Positions 10,823 to 19,705 of a stretch of 64,000 bases of DNA are shown piece by piece (within the stretch, counting starts at the first letter, position 1; every line of letters begins with the position of its first letter). The notes below the pieces were generated by a model. That model did not search any database, had not been told where the DNA came from, and saw nothing but the letters and a program-made list of their open reading frames with translations. The position numbers and the translations under genes are program-made. Source of the DNA: Cedecea davisae DSM 4568 (GTDB lineage Bacteria; Pseudomonadota; Gammaproteobacteria; Enterobacterales; Enterobacteriaceae); assembly GCF_000412335.2 (NCBI RefSeq), contig NZ_KE161030.1, positions 847,923 through 911,922 of the forward strand, read 5' to 3'.

Positions 10823-10937
10823 GGCAAATACTCGTTTATCAATTTGTGCTTAGCGTAATGCAAATGGAGGATAAAAAAGTTGCCATTTTGCCTTTTTAAC
10901 GCTTCCATTAGAGAAAATATTTCTCCCGGGTGTCGCT

Positions 10938-11399
10938 GTGATAGATAAAATTGACCGTATACTGCTGTCCATGCTGCAACAGGACTGCACCCTTTCTTTG
11001 CAGGCGCTGGCAGATGCCGTTAATCTGACCACCACGCCGTGCTGGAAGCGACTAAAACGGCTGGAAGATGAAGGTTATATTCGCGGCAAAGTTGCGCTGC
11101 TTGACCCGGAAAAACTGGGGCTTGGGCTAACCGCTTTTGTGCTGATTAAAACCCAGCAGCACAGCAGCGACTGGTACTGCAAGTTTGTCTCGGTGGTGGA
11201 GGCGATGCCCGAAGTGCTCGGCTTCTGGCGTATGGCAGGCGAATATGACTATTTGATTCGGGTTCAGGTGGCGGATATGAAACGCTATGACGATTTTTAT
11301 AAGCGCCTGGTCAACGGCATCCCGGGATTAAGCGATGTCACTTCGAGTTTTGCCATGGAACAGATAAAATACACCACGGCTTTACCCATAACTTTATGA
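10938..11399 (+). CDS. decR: Cysteine-responsive Lrp-family activator DecR (YbaO)
   Basis: DecR activates cysteine-detoxifying genes when cysteine is in excess. The 153 residues begin at a GTG, which gives the family N-terminus (v)[16 protein letters not shown]. An AsnC-type winged helix-turn-helix (about 1-60) contains [27 protein letters not shown] ligand-binding domain (about 65-150) contains [16 protein letters not shown]. It is divergent from cdsH across 115 bases, so cdsH is the probable local target. No strong ribosome site precedes the GTG. Confidence 0.93.
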   Translation: MIDKIDRILLSMLQQDCTLSLQALADAVNLTTTPCWKRLKRLEDEGYIRGKVALLDPEKLGLGLTAFVLIKTQQHSSDWYCKFVSVVEAMPEVLGFWRMAGEYDYLIRVQVADMKRYDDFYKRLVNGIPGLSDVTSSFAMEQIKYTTALPITL

Positions 11400-11477
11400 G
11401 TTCGCCATTAGCGGAACGCTAAAGCTTTTCACTCTTTTACTCTGGGTCGGCAGACTGCATTTCAGGACGTAAACTTC

Positions 11478-13259
11478 GTGCGATTATTTGCTCAATTAAG
11501 CTGGTATTTCACCCGCGAGTGGCGACGCTATCTCGGTGCGGTGGCCTTGCTCATTATTATCGCTATTCTGCAACTGGTGCCGCCAAAACTGGTTGGCGTG
11601 ATTGTGGATGGCGTGACGCAGCATACCCTCTCTTCTCAGCAGGTGCTGATGTGGATAGGCGTAATGCTGGCTATTGCCGTGGTGGTTTATGTCGTGCGCT
11701 ACGTCTGGCGCGTGCTGCTTTTTGGGGCATCCTACCAGCTGGCCGTTGAGCTGCGGGAAAACTACTACCGTCAGCTTAGCCGCCACCATCCTGAATTTTA
11801 CCTGCGTCACCGCACCGGCGACCTGATGGCGCGCGCCACCAACGATGTGGATCGCGTAGTGTTTGCCGCCGGGGAAGGGGTGCTGACGCTGGTGGACTCG
11901 CTGGTGATGGGGCTGGCGGTACTTATTGTCATGTCGACCCAAATCAGCTGGCAACTGACCCTGCTGGCGCTGCTGCCGATGCCAATTATGGCGGTGGTGA
12001 TAAAACGTGACGGCGCGCGCCTGCACGACAGGTTCAAGGTGGCTCAGGCCGCTTTCTCTGCGCTTAACGATCGCACTCAGGAAAGCATGACTAGCATTCG
12101 CATGATCAAGGCGTTTGGTCTTGAGGATCGCCAGTCGGCGCTGTTTGCCGCCGAGGCGCAGGATGCAGGGGCGAAAAACATGCGTGTGGCGCGAATTGAC
12201 GCACGCTTTGACCCGACGATTTATGTCGCTATCGGCGCAGCCAACCTGCTGGCGATTGGCGGCGGAAGCTGGATGGTTATCGAAGGGAGCCTGACCCTTG
12301 GGCAACTCACCAGTTTTGTAATGTATCTCGGCCTGATGATTTGGCCGATGCTGGCTCTGGCATGGATGTTTAACATTGTCGAACGCGGCAGCGCCGCCTA
12401 TAGCCGCATACGTGCGATGCTGGAAGAAGAGCCTGGCGTGGTGGACGGAGACAAAATGCTGCCTGAAGGGCGCGCCGAGCTGGTGGCGAATATCCGTCAG
12501 TTCCATTATCCGCAAACCGCGCAGCCGACGTTGCAGAACATAAGCTTTACCCTTAAGCCGGGTGAGATGCTTGGCCTGTGCGGGCCTACCGGTTCCGGGA
12601 AAAGCACCATTCTGTCGCTGATCCAGCGTCATTTTGACGTTGAGGACGGCGATATTCGCTTCCACGATATGCCGCTGACCGCGCTGAAAATCGACGGCTG
12701 GCGCAGCCGCCTGGCCATTGTAAACCAGACGCCGTTCCTGTTTTCCGATACCGTTGCCAGCAATATTGCGCTCGGCAAGCCCGGCGCTACGCAGCAGGAA
12801 ATTGAGCATGTGGCCCGCCTTGCGAGCGTGCATGAAGATATCCTGCGCCTGCCTCAGGGATACGAAACCGAAGTCGGCGAGCGGGGCGTAATGCTCTCCG
12901 GCGGCCAAAAACAGCGTATTTCTATTGCCCGCGCGCTGCTGTTGGATGCGGAGATCCTGATCCTCGACGATGCGCTTTCCGCAGTGGACGGGCGCACCGA
13001 GCACCAGATTCTTCATAACCTGCGCCAGTGGGGCGAACACCGCACGGTAATCATCAGCGCGCACCGCCTGTCTGCCCTGACCGAAGCCAGCGAAATTCTG
13101 GTGATGCAGCACGGGCATGTCGCCCAGCGCGGCAGCCATGAAAAACTGGCGTCTCAACCCGGCTGGTATCGCGATATGTACCGCTATCAGCAACTGGAAG
13201 CCGCGCTGGATGAAGCCCCGGAGCAGGAAGCAGCAAAGGAGAGCGTTGATGAAGCGTAA
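11478..13259 (+). CDS. mdlA: ABC transporter half-unit MdlA
   Basis: MdlA is a fused membrane / ATPase half-transporter, probably an exporter working with MdlB; its substrate is not established. The 593 residues (E. coli 590) hold six membrane helices (about 20-310). The ATPase domain has Walker [10 protein letters not shown] (about 369-377), the signature LSGGQ (473-477) and Walker B ILILDD. The start is GTG, with AGGA 10 bases upstream. Its last 11 bases overlap mdlB, which suggests translational coupling. Confidence 0.95.
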   Translation: MRLFAQLSWYFTREWRRYLGAVALLIIIAILQLVPPKLVGVIVDGVTQHTLSSQQVLMWIGVMLAIAVVVYVVRYVWRVLLFGASYQLAVELRENYYRQLSRHHPEFYLRHRTGDLMARATNDVDRVVFAAGEGVLTLVDSLVMGLAVLIVMSTQISWQLTLLALLPMPIMAVVIKRDGARLHDRFKVAQAAFSALNDRTQESMTSIRMIKAFGLEDRQSALFAAEAQDAGAKNMRVARIDARFDPTIYVAIGAANLLAIGGGSWMVIEGSLTLGQLTSFVMYLGLMIWPMLALAWMFNIVERGSAAYSRIRAMLEEEPGVVDGDKMLPEGRAELVANIRQFHYPQTAQPTLQNISFTLKPGEMLGLCGPTGSGKSTILSLIQRHFDVEDGDIRFHDMPLTALKIDGWRSRLAIVNQTPFLFSDTVASNIALGKPGATQQEIEHVARLASVHEDILRLPQGYETEVGERGVMLSGGQKQRISIARALLLDAEILILDDALSAVDGRTEHQILHNLRQWGEHRTVIISAHRLSALTEASEILVMQHGHVAQRGSHEKLASQPGWYRDMYRYQQLEAALDEAPEQEAAKESVDEA

Positions 13260-15024
13260 ACAGCAGTGGCCTACCATTAAACGCCTGCTGGCTTATGGTT
13301 CTCCATGGCGCAAACCTTTAGCGGGGGCGATGCTGATGCTGTGGGTGGCGGCCGCGGCAGAAGTCTGCGGCCCGGTGCTGGTCAGCTATTTTATTGATAA
13401 CCTGGTGGCGAAGAAACAGATGCCGCTCGGGCTTGCCGCCGGGCTGGCAACGGCCTATATCCTGCTTTCAATTACGGCCGCCGGGCTGCACTACCTTCAG
13501 GCGCTGCTCTTTAACAGGGCGGCGGTGGGCGTGGTGCAGAAATTGCGTACCGACGTGATGGATGCCGCGCTGCGCCAGCCGCTGAGCGCGTTTGACACCC
13601 AGCCCGTCGGGCAGCTTATCTCCCGCGTGACCAACGACACCGAAGTCATTCGTGACCTCTACGTGACCGTGGTCGCGACGGTCTTGCGCAGCGCGGCTCT
13701 GATTGGCGCAATGCTGGTGGCGATGTTCAGCCTCGACTGGCGTATGGCGCTGGTGGCGATAACTATCTTCCCGGCGGTGATCATCGTGATGTTTATCTAC
13801 CAGCGTTACAGCACGCCAATTGTGCGTCGCGTGCGCGGCTACCTGGCGGATATCAACGACGGCTTTAACGAAGTGATTAACGGCATGAGCGTTATCCAGC
13901 AGTTCCGCCAGCAGGCTCGTTTTGGCGAGCGGATGGGGCAGGCGAGCCGCTCGCATTATCTGGCGCGCATGCAGACGTTAAGGCTGGACGGCTGGCTGCT
14001 AAGGCCGCTGCTTAGCCTGTTCTCGGCGGCTATCCTTTGCGGCCTGCTGATGCTGTTTGGTTTTACTTCGGTCGGCACTATCGAAGTCGGCGTGCTGTAC
14101 GCGTTTATCAACTATCTTGGCCGCCTGAACGAGCCGCTTATCGAGCTCACCACCCAGCAGTCTATTCTGCAGCAGGCGGTAGTGGCCGGCGAGCGGGTGT
14201 TCGAGCTGATGGACGGCAAACGCCAGGACTACGGCAACGACAATCGCCCTCTGGCAAGCGGCCATATTGAAGTGGATGATGTCTCGTTTGCCTATCGCGG
14301 AGACCGGCTGGTGCTTCAGGATATTAGCCTCGATGTGCCTTCCCGCAGCTTTGTGGCGCTGGTCGGGCATACCGGCAGCGGGAAAAGCACCCTCGCCAAT
14401 CTGCTTATGGGCTACTACCCGCTGACTAAAGGCGAAATTCGCCTCGACGGGCGGCCGCTCGACTCTCTGAGCCACGAAGCGCTGCGCCGCGGCGTCGCGA
14501 TGGTGCAGCAGGATCCGGTGGTGATGGCCGATTCGTTCTTCGCCAACGTAACGCTTGGCCGTGACATCAGCGAAGAAGCGGTGTGGCAGGCTCTGGAAAC
14601 CGTGCAGCTTGCCGAGCTGGCTCGTGCGCTGCCGGAAGGTATTCATACCCGTCTGGGCGAGCAGGGCAACAACCTGTCCGTCGGGCAGAAGCAGCTATTA
14701 GCGCTGGCACGCGTGCTGGTGGAAGCGCCGCAGATCCTTATCCTTGACGAAGCGACGGCTAATATCGACTCGGGTACAGAGCAGGCGATTCAGCGAGCGC
14801 TGGCTGCGGTTCGCCAGCATACAACGCTTGTCGTTATCGCCCACCGGCTGTCGACTATTACCGACGCTGACACCATTCTGGTGCTGCACCGCGGCCAGGC
14901 CGTGGAGCGCGGAACGCACGGCGAATTGCTGGCGCAGCAGGGCCGCTATTGGCAAATGTACCAGTTGCAGCTGGCCGGGGAGGAACTTGCCGCCGCAGCC
15001 CAGGAGGAAACGCTGACTGCCTGA
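13249..15024 (+). CDS. mdlB: ABC transporter half-unit MdlB
   Basis: MdlB is the partner of MdlA in a probable heterodimeric exporter. The ATG at 13249 lies inside the mdlA stop region and gives 591 residues (E. coli 593). A frame extension to 13117 reads through mdlA in another frame and is rejected. Six membrane helices are followed by an ATPase domain with Walker [10 protein letters not shown] (374-382) and Walker B ILILDEAT. The signature reads LSVGQ instead of LSGGQ; E. coli MdlB has the same change, so the pair may have unequal ATP sites. Confidence 0.95.
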   Translation: MKRKQQWPTIKRLLAYGSPWRKPLAGAMLMLWVAAAAEVCGPVLVSYFIDNLVAKKQMPLGLAAGLATAYILLSITAAGLHYLQALLFNRAAVGVVQKLRTDVMDAALRQPLSAFDTQPVGQLISRVTNDTEVIRDLYVTVVATVLRSAALIGAMLVAMFSLDWRMALVAITIFPAVIIVMFIYQRYSTPIVRRVRGYLADINDGFNEVINGMSVIQQFRQQARFGERMGQASRSHYLARMQTLRLDGWLLRPLLSLFSAAILCGLLMLFGFTSVGTIEVGVLYAFINYLGRLNEPLIELTTQQSILQQAVVAGERVFELMDGKRQDYGNDNRPLASGHIEVDDVSFAYRGDRLVLQDISLDVPSRSFVALVGHTGSGKSTLANLLMGYYPLTKGEIRLDGRPLDSLSHEALRRGVAMVQQDPVVMADSFFANVTLGRDISEEAVWQALETVQLAELARALPEGIHTRLGEQGNNLSVGQKQLLALARVLVEAPQILILDEATANIDSGTEQAIQRALAAVRQHTTLVVIAHRLSTITDADTILVLHRGQAVERGTHGELLAQQGRYWQMYQLQLAGEELAAAAQEETLTA

Positions 15025-15064
15025 TGCACCACAATCACGCATTAAGCCCGTTTAAAACCAGCCT

Positions 15065-15081
15065 CTCACTGGGTTGGTGCA
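15065..15081. promoter_or_regulatory. NtrC binding site 1 (glnKamtB enhancer)
   Basis: The sequence CTCACTGGGTTGGTGCA matches the NtrC consensus TGCACC-N5-GGTGCA at 11 of 17 positions, and its right half TTGGTGCA is perfect. It lies exactly 33 bases (three helical turns) from the second site. It is about 155 bases upstream of the glnK sigma-54 promoter. Confidence 0.7.
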
Positions 15082-15085
15082 AAAG

Positions 15086-15125
15086 AAAAACGCATCCTGC
15101 ACCGCAGTGGTGCGTTTTTTCTTTT
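15086..15125 (+). terminator. Terminator of mdlB, overlapping an NtrC site
   Basis: Two nested stems are possible. AAAAACGCA / TGCGTTTTT spans 15086-15119. A tighter GCACC / GGTGC hairpin ends at 15113 and is followed by GTTTTTTCTTTTT. Both are followed by a T-rich tract. The hairpin shares its bases with the NtrC dyad at 15098-15114. Confidence 0.7.
15098..15114. promoter_or_regulatory. NtrC binding site 2 (glnKamtB enhancer)
   Basis: TGCACCGCAGTGGTGCG is a near-perfect NtrC dyad, 13 of 17 matches with both half-sites almost complete. With site 1 it forms the tandem arrangement that lets NtrC form oligomers. It lies about 120 bases upstream of the sigma-54 -24 element. Confidence 0.85.
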
Positions 15126-15219
15126 TGCGATTCTCTCATCTCTTTTCCTTCCTGAATCCACCCCTCTGAATACCGCCAGAAACCTGAAAATTTGCTGAAA
15201 AAAGCGCGATTTTTATTCC

Positions 15220-15235
15220 TGGCATGGGCTTTGCT
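15220..15235 (+). promoter_or_regulatory. Sigma-54 promoter of glnKamtB
   Basis: TGGCAT, five bases, TTGCT matches the -24/-12 RpoN consensus TGGCAC-N5-TTGCW, with the invariant GG and GC spaced correctly. It lies 49 bases before the glnK start, behind two NtrC sites. This is the expected nitrogen-limitation promoter. Confidence 0.9.
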
Positions 15236-15283
15236 TTGCTCTTTGTGTGCAGGTAACAACCTAATTCTGAGTGGAGAGAATTT

Positions 15284-15622
15284 ATGAAGCTGGTAACCGT
15301 GGTAATCAAACCGTTCAAGCTTGAAGACGTGCGTGAAGCGCTCTCTTCAATCGGCATTCAGGGGCTGACCGTTACCGAGGTTAAAGGCTTCGGTCGCCAG
15401 AAAGGTCATGCGGAGCTCTACCGCGGCGCCGAGTACAGCGTCAACTTCCTGCCTAAAGTAAAAATTGATGTCGCTATTGCTGACGATCAGCTCGATGAAG
15501 TCATCGACGTTATCAGCAAAGCCGCCTACACCGGCAAGATCGGTGATGGCAAAATCTTCGTTGCAGAACTGCAACGCGTTATTCGTATTCGCACCGGCGA
15601 AGCCGACGAAGCCGCTCTGTAA
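15284..15622 (+). CDS. glnK: PII-type nitrogen regulator GlnK
   Basis: GlnK is a trimeric signal protein that blocks the AmtB channel when nitrogen is sufficient and modulates NtrB. The 112 residues match the family. The uridylylation site Y51 lies on the T-loop (RGAEYSVNF), and the B- and C-loop residues (AAYTGKIGDGKIFV and RIRTGE) bind ATP and 2-oxoglutarate. GGAGAG precedes the start. It is followed 31 bases later by amtB in the usual operon. Confidence 0.97.
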   Translation: MKLVTVVIKPFKLEDVREALSSIGIQGLTVTEVKGFGRQKGHAELYRGAEYSVNFLPKVKIDVAIADDQLDEVIDVISKAAYTGKIGDGKIFVAELQRVIRIRTGEADEAAL

Positions 15623-15653
15623 CTGCTGGCAAGCCTTGATTGGGATGGGAAAA

Positions 15654-16949
15654 ATGAAAAAATTAGCTTCACTTCTTGGTTTCGGCGGGCTGGCGCTTCT
15701 GCCTTCTCTCGCCCTGGCTGCGGATGCGGCGCCTGCCGTTGCGGACAAAGCCGATAACGCTTTTATGATGATCAGCACCGCGCTGGTACTGTTTATGACC
15801 ATCCCGGGCCTGGCGCTGTTTTACGGCGGCCTGATCCGTTCCAAGAACGTGCTGTCGATGCTGACGCAAATCTCCGTGACCTTCGCGCTGGTATGCGTGC
15901 TGTGGGTTCTTTACGGCTACAGCCTGGCATTCGGCACCGGGAATAACTTCTTCGGCAACTTTGACTGGGTGATGCTGAAAAACATTCCGCTGAAAGCCTT
16001 AATGGGCACCTTCTATCAGTATATCCACGTCGCGTTCCAGGGCTCCTTCGCCTGTATCACCGTGGGGCTGGTCGTTGGCTCACTGTCCGAGCGCGTCCGC
16101 TTCTCTGCGGTGGTTATCTTTGCTGCGGTATGGCTGACGCTTTCCTACGTGCCGATTGCGCACATGGTCTGGGGCGGCGGTATCCTGGCAACGCACGGCG
16201 CGCTGGACTTTGCCGGCGGCACCGTAGTACACATTAACGCCGCGGTTGCCGGTCTGGTTGGGGCTTACCTGGTAGGCAAACGCGTTGGCTTCGGCAAAGA
16301 GGCATTTAAACCCCACAACCTGCCGATGGTGTTTATTGGCACTGCGATCCTTTACTTCGGCTGGTTTGGCTTTAACGCCGGTTCCGCAAGCGCCGCTAAT
16401 GAAATCGCCGCTCTGGCATTCGTTAACACCGTGATTGCAACGGCGGGAGCTATCCTCTCCTGGGTATTCGGCGAGTGGGCCCTGCGCGGCAAACCTTCTC
16501 TGCTGGGGGCTTGTTCCGGCGCTATCGCGGGGCTGGTAGGCATCACTCCGGCCTGTGGTTATGTCGGCGTTGGCGGCGCGCTGCTGATTGGCCTGGTCAC
16601 CGGCCTGGCGGGTCTGTGGGGCGTAACCATCCTGAAAAAATGGCTCAACGTTGATGACCCTTGTGACGTGTTCGGTGTGCATGGCGTATGCGGCATCATC
16701 GGCTGCATCATGACCGGCATCTTCGCGGCGACTTCTCTGGGCGGCGTGGGTTATGCGGAAGGCGTGACCATGGGGCATCAGCTTCTGGTTCAGCTGGAAA
16801 GCATTGCTATTACCATCGTTTGGTCTGGCGTAGTCGCTTTCATTGCCTTCAAGATTGCCGACCTGACCGTAGGCCTGCGTGTCCCGGAAGAGCAAGAGCG
16901 CGAAGGCCTGGATGTGAACAGCCACGGCGAAAACGCTTACAACAACTAA
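15654..16949 (+). CDS. amtB: Ammonium channel AmtB
   Basis: AmtB is the trimeric ammonium channel of the inner membrane. The ATG at 15654, behind GGGA, gives 431 residues (E. coli 428). The much longer open frame from 15465 overlaps glnK and is not used. An N-terminal signal sequence ends near ALAADA. Eleven membrane helices follow, including the conserved DKADNAFMMI start, the YIHVAF pore histidine region and DVFGVHGVCG. It is cotranscribed with glnK under NtrC and sigma-54 and ends at a strong terminator. Confidence 0.97.
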   Translation: MKKLASLLGFGGLALLPSLALAADAAPAVADKADNAFMMISTALVLFMTIPGLALFYGGLIRSKNVLSMLTQISVTFALVCVLWVLYGYSLAFGTGNNFFGNFDWVMLKNIPLKALMGTFYQYIHVAFQGSFACITVGLVVGSLSERVRFSAVVIFAAVWLTLSYVPIAHMVWGGGILATHGALDFAGGTVVHINAAVAGLVGAYLVGKRVGFGKEAFKPHNLPMVFIGTAILYFGWFGFNAGSASAANEIAALAFVNTVIATAGAILSWVFGEWALRGKPSLLGACSGAIAGLVGITPACGYVGVGGALLIGLVTGLAGLWGVTILKKWLNVDDPCDVFGVHGVCGIIGCIMTGIFAATSLGGVGYAEGVTMGHQLLVQLESIAITIVWSGVVAFIAFKIADLTVGLRVPEEQEREGLDVNSHGENAYNN

Positions 16950-16959
16950 TCAGATATAC

Positions 16960-16992
16960 CCTCGCCCGCAGAGATTGCGGGCGAGGTTTTTT
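16960..16992 (+). terminator. Rho-independent terminator of glnKamtB
   Basis: An 11-pair GC-rich stem (CCTCGCCCGCA with TGCGGGCGAGG) has a five-base loop and is followed by TTTTTT. It lies between amtB and the convergent tesB and may serve both. Confidence 0.9.
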
Positions 16993-17005
16993 GCTTAACC
17001 GTCAA

Positions 17006-17866
17006 CTACCCGCGATTGCGCATTACCCCTTCCTGAACCGTCGAAGCTACCAGTACGCCATCCTGAGTGTAAAACTCACCGCGTACGAAGCCACGAGCGC
17101 TGGAGGCAGAGGTGCTTTCCACGCTGTAGAGCAACCATTCGTTCATGTCGAACGGACGGTGGAACCACATTGAATGGTCAATAGTGGCAACCTGCATACC
17201 CGGCTCCAGGAAGCCCACGCCGTGCGGCTGTAGGGCGACCGGCAGGAAGTTAAAATCAGAGGCATAACCCAGTAAATACTGATGAACGCGCAGGTCCTGC
17301 GGCATCTGGCCATTGGCGCGGATCCAGACCTGGCGGGTCGGTTTGTCTACATGGCCTTTCAGCGGGTTATGGAACACCACCGGGCGAATTTCCAGCGGTT
17401 TCTCGCACAGGAACTTATCTTTAGCGTGAGGCGGCAGAAACTTCTCCAGCGAGCGGGCTATTTCCGTTTCGGACGGCAGGCCGTCCGGTGAGCGTGCAGG
17501 CGGCATCGGTTTTTGATGTTCAAAGCCGGACTCCGGCGCCTGGAAAGAGGCCGTCATATAGAAAATCGGCTTGCCGTTTTGCACCGCTGCAATGCGGCGC
17601 GCGCTGAAGCTGTTGCCGTCGCGCAGGGTTTCTACATCATAAACGATAGGTTTTTGGCTATCGCCCGGACGCAAAAAGTAGCTGTGGAACGAGTGAACCA
17701 GGCGATCTTCAGGCACGGTTTCTTTCGCGGCATAAAGCGCCTGGCCTACCACCTGGCCGCCAAAAACCTGGCGCAGCCCTAAATCCTCGCTTTGCCCGCG
17801 GAACAATCCCTCTTCAATTTTTTCCAGGTTAAGTAACGCCAATAAATTGCTGAGCGCCTGACTCAT
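17006..17866 (-). CDS. tesB: Acyl-CoA thioesterase II TesB
   Basis: TesB hydrolyses medium- to long-chain acyl-CoAs to free acids. The 286 residues match the E. coli length. It is a double hot-dog protein. The N-terminal half carries [15 protein letters not shown] and the C-terminal half carries [13 protein letters not shown] and [13 protein letters not shown], the regions holding the conserved Asp/Thr/Gln catalytic network of the family. It converges with amtB and diverges from ybaY. Confidence 0.96.
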   Translation of the reverse strand: MSQALSNLLALLNLEKIEEGLFRGQSEDLGLRQVFGGQVVGQALYAAKETVPEDRLVHSFHSYFLRPGDSQKPIVYDVETLRDGNSFSARRIAAVQNGKPIFYMTASFQAPESGFEHQKPMPPARSPDGLPSETEIARSLEKFLPPHAKDKFLCEKPLEIRPVVFHNPLKGHVDKPTRQVWIRANGQMPQDLRVHQYLLGYASDFNFLPVALQPHGVGFLEPGMQVATIDHSMWFHRPFDMNEWLLYSVESTSASSARGFVRGEFYTQDGVLVASTVQEGVMRNRG

Positions 17867-18067
17867 AAAATGTCCTCAATAACGGGGGATGTGGCAAATT
17901 GTGATGATTATAACATGCCCGTAAACCTTGTATCAGGCGAGCCGGAACTGGGAAGATTCCTGGTTTTGCGCAGAATTCAGTGATCTGTGCCACACTTAGG
18001 GGGTTAAGCGTGTTTTTCAACGGGGTTAACTCCCCGGCGCTACATTGATAATAAGGAGAAAAAATCA

Positions 18068-18634
18068 ATGAAACTTGTGCATATGTTAAGTGGTTTGGCC
18101 GTTGCGGTTGCTGTTGCGGGCTGTGCTCAAAAGAGCGCTGATGTCCCTACGCCAGCGCCGGGCGCCTCAGCAAGCGCTTCACAGCAGGCCAACATCGCAA
18201 TGCCTAATGTTTCCGGTACGGCATGGATCCGTCAGAAAATTGCTCTGCCGCCGGATGCCGTGCTGACGGTAACGGTGTCTGACGCCTCTCTGGCCGATGC
18301 GCCTTCTAAAGTCATTGCGCAGAAGGTTACCCGTACCGAAGGTAAACAGCCTCCATACAGCTTCGTGATCCCGTTCAACCCGGCCGATATTCAGCCTAAA
18401 GCCCGTATCTTGCTGAGCGCGGCGATTACCGTTAACGGCAAACTGATGTTTATCACCGATACCTTCCAGCCGGTGATTAACGAGGGTGGGACCAAGGCCG
18501 ACCTGACGCTGGTGCCGGTACAGAATACCGAAATCCCGCTGCAGCAGGGCGGTGGGGCGGCTACAAGCGTACCGTCCACCTCCCCGACTCAGGTCACCCC
18601 TTCATCGGCGGTACCTGCGCCAACCAGCTACTAA
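18068..18634 (+). CDS. ybaY: YbaY family lipoprotein
   Basis: An outer-membrane-type lipoprotein of unknown function, 188 residues (E. coli 190). A lipoprotein signal with lipobox VAGC places the modified cysteine at C19. A Ser/Ala/Pro-rich spacer follows, then a single beta-rich YbaY domain (about 50-150) and a Thr/Ser/Pro-rich tail. AAGGAG about 8 bases upstream is a strong ribosome site. It stands between tesB and atl, as in E. coli. Confidence 0.93.
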   Translation: MKLVHMLSGLAVAVAVAGCAQKSADVPTPAPGASASASQQANIAMPNVSGTAWIRQKIALPPDAVLTVTVSDASLADAPSKVIAQKVTRTEGKQPPYSFVIPFNPADIQPKARILLSAAITVNGKLMFITDTFQPVINEGGTKADLTLVPVQNTEIPLQQGGGAATSVPSTSPTQVTPSSAVPAPTSY

Positions 18635-18639
18635 TCATG

Positions 18640-18665
18640 AACGCCTCTTCGGAGGCGTTTTTTTT
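18640..18665 (+). terminator. Rho-independent terminator of ybaY
   Basis: An eight-pair stem AACGCCTC / GAGGCGTT is closed by a TTCG tetraloop and followed by T residues. It lies between the convergent ybaY and atl genes. Confidence 0.9.
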
Positions 18666-18673
18666 GCGCCCGG

Positions 18674-18988
18674 CTATTCATAGCGCCAGCGGTAACGCAC
18701 CATATCAATATGCCCGTCACCAGAGACCATCACGCCTTCCGAGAGCAGCGCCTGGCGCTGACGCTGTAAGTCTGGCCCGGTCAGGGAAATTATGCCCTGG
18801 CGGTTAACCACCCGATGCCAGGGTAAACGGCTGCCTTCCGGCAGACGCTTCAACACACCGCCCACCTGACGAGCCGCGCGCGGTGACCCGGCTAGCGACG
18901 CAATTTCGCCATAGGTCGTGACGTAACCTTCTGGAATGGCAGCGACAATCTGGTAAACCCGCTGGGGGAAGGAATCGTGATTATCCAT
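18674..18988 (-). CDS. atl: Alkyltransferase-like protein Atl (YbaZ)
   Basis: Atl binds O6-alkylguanine in DNA and flags it for nucleotide excision repair without removing the alkyl group. The 104 residues form the DNA-binding domain of O6-alkylguanine transferases. The active-site motif PCHRV is replaced by PWHRV, so no acceptor cysteine remains; this is the hallmark of the Atl family. The helix-turn-helix region contains GSPRAARQVGGVLKRLP. It is divergent from ffs. Confidence 0.94.
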   Translation of the reverse strand: MDNHDSFPQRVYQIVAAIPEGYVTTYGEIASLAGSPRAARQVGGVLKRLPEGSRLPWHRVVNRQGIISLTGPDLQRQRQALLSEGVMVSGDGHIDMVRYRWRYE

Positions 18989-19090
18989 CGTTTGCTCCTG
19001 ACAAAATCGCTAATAAGGATAATCGGCGGCGACGAAAGCACCAAGTTAAACCGCGAGTGCGCAATAAACCAACACCTGACCGGCGCTGGC

Positions 19091-19119
19091 TTGCAATTGC
19101 CGGGGCCAATGTGGATAAT
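19091..19119 (+). promoter_or_regulatory. Sigma-70 promoter of ffs
   Basis: TTGCAA and GATAAT are separated by 17 bases and followed by a GC-rich discriminator (GCGCCAGCGCG), as in stringently controlled stable-RNA promoters. The expected start at about 19126 gives a 5' leader of about 25 bases before the mature 4.5S RNA. That fits the known RNase P-processed precursor. Confidence 0.75.
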
Positions 19120-19151
19120 GCGCCAGCGCGTTGGATAACAACGCTCTCAAT

Positions 19152-19265
19152 GGGGGCCCTGTTGGTTCTCCCGCAACGCTAACTTGTGAACTCGGTCAGA
19201 TCCGGAAGGAAGCAGCCGCAGCAGGTGACGCGTGTGCCGGGATGTAGCTGGCAGGGCCCCCACCC
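19152..19265 (+). ncRNA. ffs: 4.5S RNA of the signal recognition particle
   Basis: 114 bases from GGGGGCCCTG to GGGCCCCCACCC, the E. coli length. The ends pair to form the long hairpin. The conserved apical domain contains the Ffh-binding elements GGTCAGATCCGGAAGGAAGCAG, with its GGAA tetraloop, and the strongly conserved segment GACGCGTGTGCCGGGATGTAG. It works with Ffh to target nascent membrane proteins. Confidence 0.97.
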
Positions 19266-19705
19266 AATTCTGCCAATGGCAAGATCCTCATCATCGAAGT
19301 CCATCTCCTGCTCAAACAACGATTATCTCTGGTTAGCCATAATTCCGTCTGCATCGCTTGCTCTCTAACCTCAATCTTCCAATGGGAGTTGTATTAACGG
19401 GTTGAGTAATAAAGTATTGCTATCGTTTTTATCTCTTCCGGCATGTCAGGTTCGGCTACTTAAGCTCTGCACGGCATTCTTACTGTCCTCACGATATATT
19501 CTTTAGTAAACAAATAAATATGTAATAGCCTGTGGTTCTATGCCATGAAATAAGAAAAGGGTAACGCTTCTGTCCGGGATATTTATCGTCTGTACCTCAC
19601 GTCGTAATGTAATGCTATAAGCGTTTTATTGTATTAGTCCTGCAACTAAATGATTTAGATAGGGCTGCATAAATAAATGCAGAATTAAATCACAGGAGTG
19701 AAATA
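19266..19705. other. 440-base non-coding gap between ffs and the giant protein gene
   Basis: No convincing gene is present. The sequence becomes steadily more AT-rich from about 19380. In E. coli ybaA lies here, but no trace of it is visible, so this is the boundary where conserved gene order ends. A possible promoter is hidden in the AT-rich part (19480-19690), but I cannot pick one reliably. A good ribosome site, CAGGAGTG, stands at 19691-19698 before the next start. Confidence 0.6.

Noticed and set aside
11496-13277. A 593-residue open frame on the minus strand opposite mdlA
   Set aside because: It mirrors mdlA codon structure in GC-rich DNA, has no ribosome site or recognisable domain, and mdlA is certain.
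19186-19368. A 60-residue frame starting inside ffs
   Set aside because: It overlaps the 4.5S RNA, whose sequence is fixed by RNA structure; no coding evidence.
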